Source of the DNA: CAWDMN01 sp963803155
GTDB taxonomy: Bacteria; Acidobacteriota; Terriglobia; Versatilivoradales; Versatilivoraceae
DNA length: 6,374 nt
Assembly: GCA_963803155.1 (NCBI GenBank)
Contig: CAWDMN010000117.1
Coordinates: 1-6,374, forward strand
Reading direction: 5' to 3'
Below, in pieces: positions 6,011 through 6,374 of the stretch (position 1 is the first letter of the stretch; each line of letters starts with the position of its first letter). Below the pieces are notes generated by a model, which saw only the letters and a program-made list of their open reading frames with translations, was not told the DNA's origin and searched no databases. The translations under genes and the position numbers were made by a program.

Positions 6011-6208
6011 GTGCCTGCATTCCGGCGGCCGCATCGCCGTCATCAGTTTTCACGCGGGCGAGGACCGCCTCGTGCGGCTGGCCTTTCAGGACGGCTTGCG
6101 GGCGGGCATATCGGTCGCCAGCGACGAACCCATCCGCCCCGGCTCCGACGAGCAGAACTCCAACCCCCACAGCCTTCGGCCCGGCTAAGATGGGCGGTGA
6201 AGGCGTAG
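6003..6208 (+). pseudogene. rsmH: C-terminal fragment of 16S rRNA (cytosine-1402-N4)-methyltransferase RsmH (MraW)
   Basis: The frame through 6003-6188 reads LPTCLHSGGRIAVISFHAGE, then DRLVRLAFQDGLRAG, then SDEPIRPGSDEQNSNP. The neighbouring frame ends LRWAVKA at TAG 6206-6208. GGRIAVISFHSxEDR with a closing NPRARSAKLR-type tail is the RsmH signature at the end of the SAM-dependent methyltransferase domain. A G-E-D variant (SGEDR in place of SLEDR) and the DGLRAG insertion fit Verrucomicrobia-like sequences, from memory. RsmH methylates C1402 of 16S rRNA. The SAM-binding N-terminal two thirds are missing. A one-base change near 6170-6185 separates the body from its natural stop. It follows the fucokinase piece with no spacer. 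Confidence 0.78.
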
Positions 6209-6219
6209 GCTGCGCCTTC
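6199..6219 (+). repeat. GC-rich hairpin across the rsmH stop codon
   Basis: GAAGGCG (6199-6205) pairs perfectly with CGCCTTC (6213-6219) around a 7-base loop that holds the TAG stop. A CTTTT run follows about 10 bases later. It may act as a weak terminator or attenuator, or it may simply reflect GC-rich sequence. Confidence 0.3.
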
Positions 6220-6285
6220 GGCCGCTGCTTTTCGCCGGCCGGCGCCGTGGCTTCTCAGCGATTGTAGTACCGCAGCAAGGCAAAC

Positions 6286-6374
6286 ATGGCGCGACAACCG
6301 CCGCGACAACCGCACCGATCAGCAGCACGAGCGTCCGCTGCCGTGAGTGCGCATCTGCACACGCTTGGCCCACG
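6286..6374 (+). CDS. Possible start of a small gene downstream of rsmH, partial
   Basis: An ATG at 6286 with AAGG five bases upstream opens a frame to the window end (MARQPPRQPHRSAARASAAV). It is proline-, arginine- and alanine-rich, as expected for the cytoplasmic tail of a small division protein. In many bacteria ftsL follows rsmH, but no membrane segment is reached and GC-rich DNA stays open by chance. On the opposite strand the same DNA reads RTLVLLIGAVVAAVVA, a membrane-like segment, so a minus-strand gene is an equal alternative. I cannot decide between them. Confidence 0.22.
   Translation, partial: MARQPPRQPHRSAARASAAVSAHLHTLGP

Noticed and set aside
5725..6170. Minus-strand frames of 80-95 residues at the right end
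   Set aside because: GC-rich DNA leaves antisense frames open; the plus strand holds the fucokinase and RsmH motifs.
5138..6208. One 356-residue protein on the plus strand
   Set aside because: Its parts match four unrelated families in succession, and the true frames of three of them leave this frame. It is an accidental open frame through joins, not a novel fusion protein.
1..6374. CRISPR array, tRNA, rRNA, insertion sequence, integrase or attachment site
   Set aside because: No regularly spaced repeats, no conserved RNA sequences and no transposase or recombinase motifs were seen on either strand.

Overview
The window does not read as one stretch of one genome. A bacterial core of about 4.2 kb, roughly 1.25-5.43 kb, has intact gene order. 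It is flanked on both sides by pieces of unrelated genes that meet abruptly inside coding sequence. The core suits a Gram-negative-type bacterium with a periplasm, perhaps of the Acidobacteriota/Aminicenantes or deltaproteobacterial kind. That placement rests on secreted tandem M16 peptidases, an NtrC/Fis-type helix-turn-helix and a propeller sensor start, and is only a guess. The left end (1-674) is an AT-rich regulator of a type I associate with methanogenic archaea. The right end (5.43-6.37 kb) becomes GC-rich and carries pieces resembling genes of Verrucomicrobia-like bacteria.

Layout. 1-674 (-): winged-helix/CBS regulator, cut at both ends, with a frameshift near 561-578. 673-1170 (+): C-terminal part of a beta-lactamase-family serine hydrolase, joined head-on to the regulator near 674. 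1252-4074 (-): two-gene operon for an active M16 zinc peptidase (one frameshift near 3351-3357) and a catalytically dead M16 partner, with a GTGA overlap. 4199-4904 (+): possible small operon of an orphan Fis-type helix-turn-helix, an unrecognised 113-residue protein and a tiny ORF. 4905-5218: AT-rich, non-coding as far as I can see, with nested inverted repeats. 5219-5434 (+): start of a secreted two-component-type beta-propeller sensor. This breaks into an FadJ-like 3-hydroxyacyl-CoA dehydrogenase piece (5435-5689), then an L-fucokinase/fucose-1-phosphate guanylyltransferase piece (5690-6010), then the C-terminus of RsmH (6003-6208).

The M16 pair probably acts as a heterodimeric periplasmic peptidase. 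The other fragments do not form a pathway. Several carry frameshifts that homology can repair: the regulator, the M16 peptidase, the FadJ piece, the fucokinase piece and RsmH. Together with the mid-gene joins, this favours a chimeric or error-rich assembly, or amplification chimeras. A real locus that collects gene fragments is the alternative. I see no CRISPR array, tRNA, rRNA, transposase or integrase.
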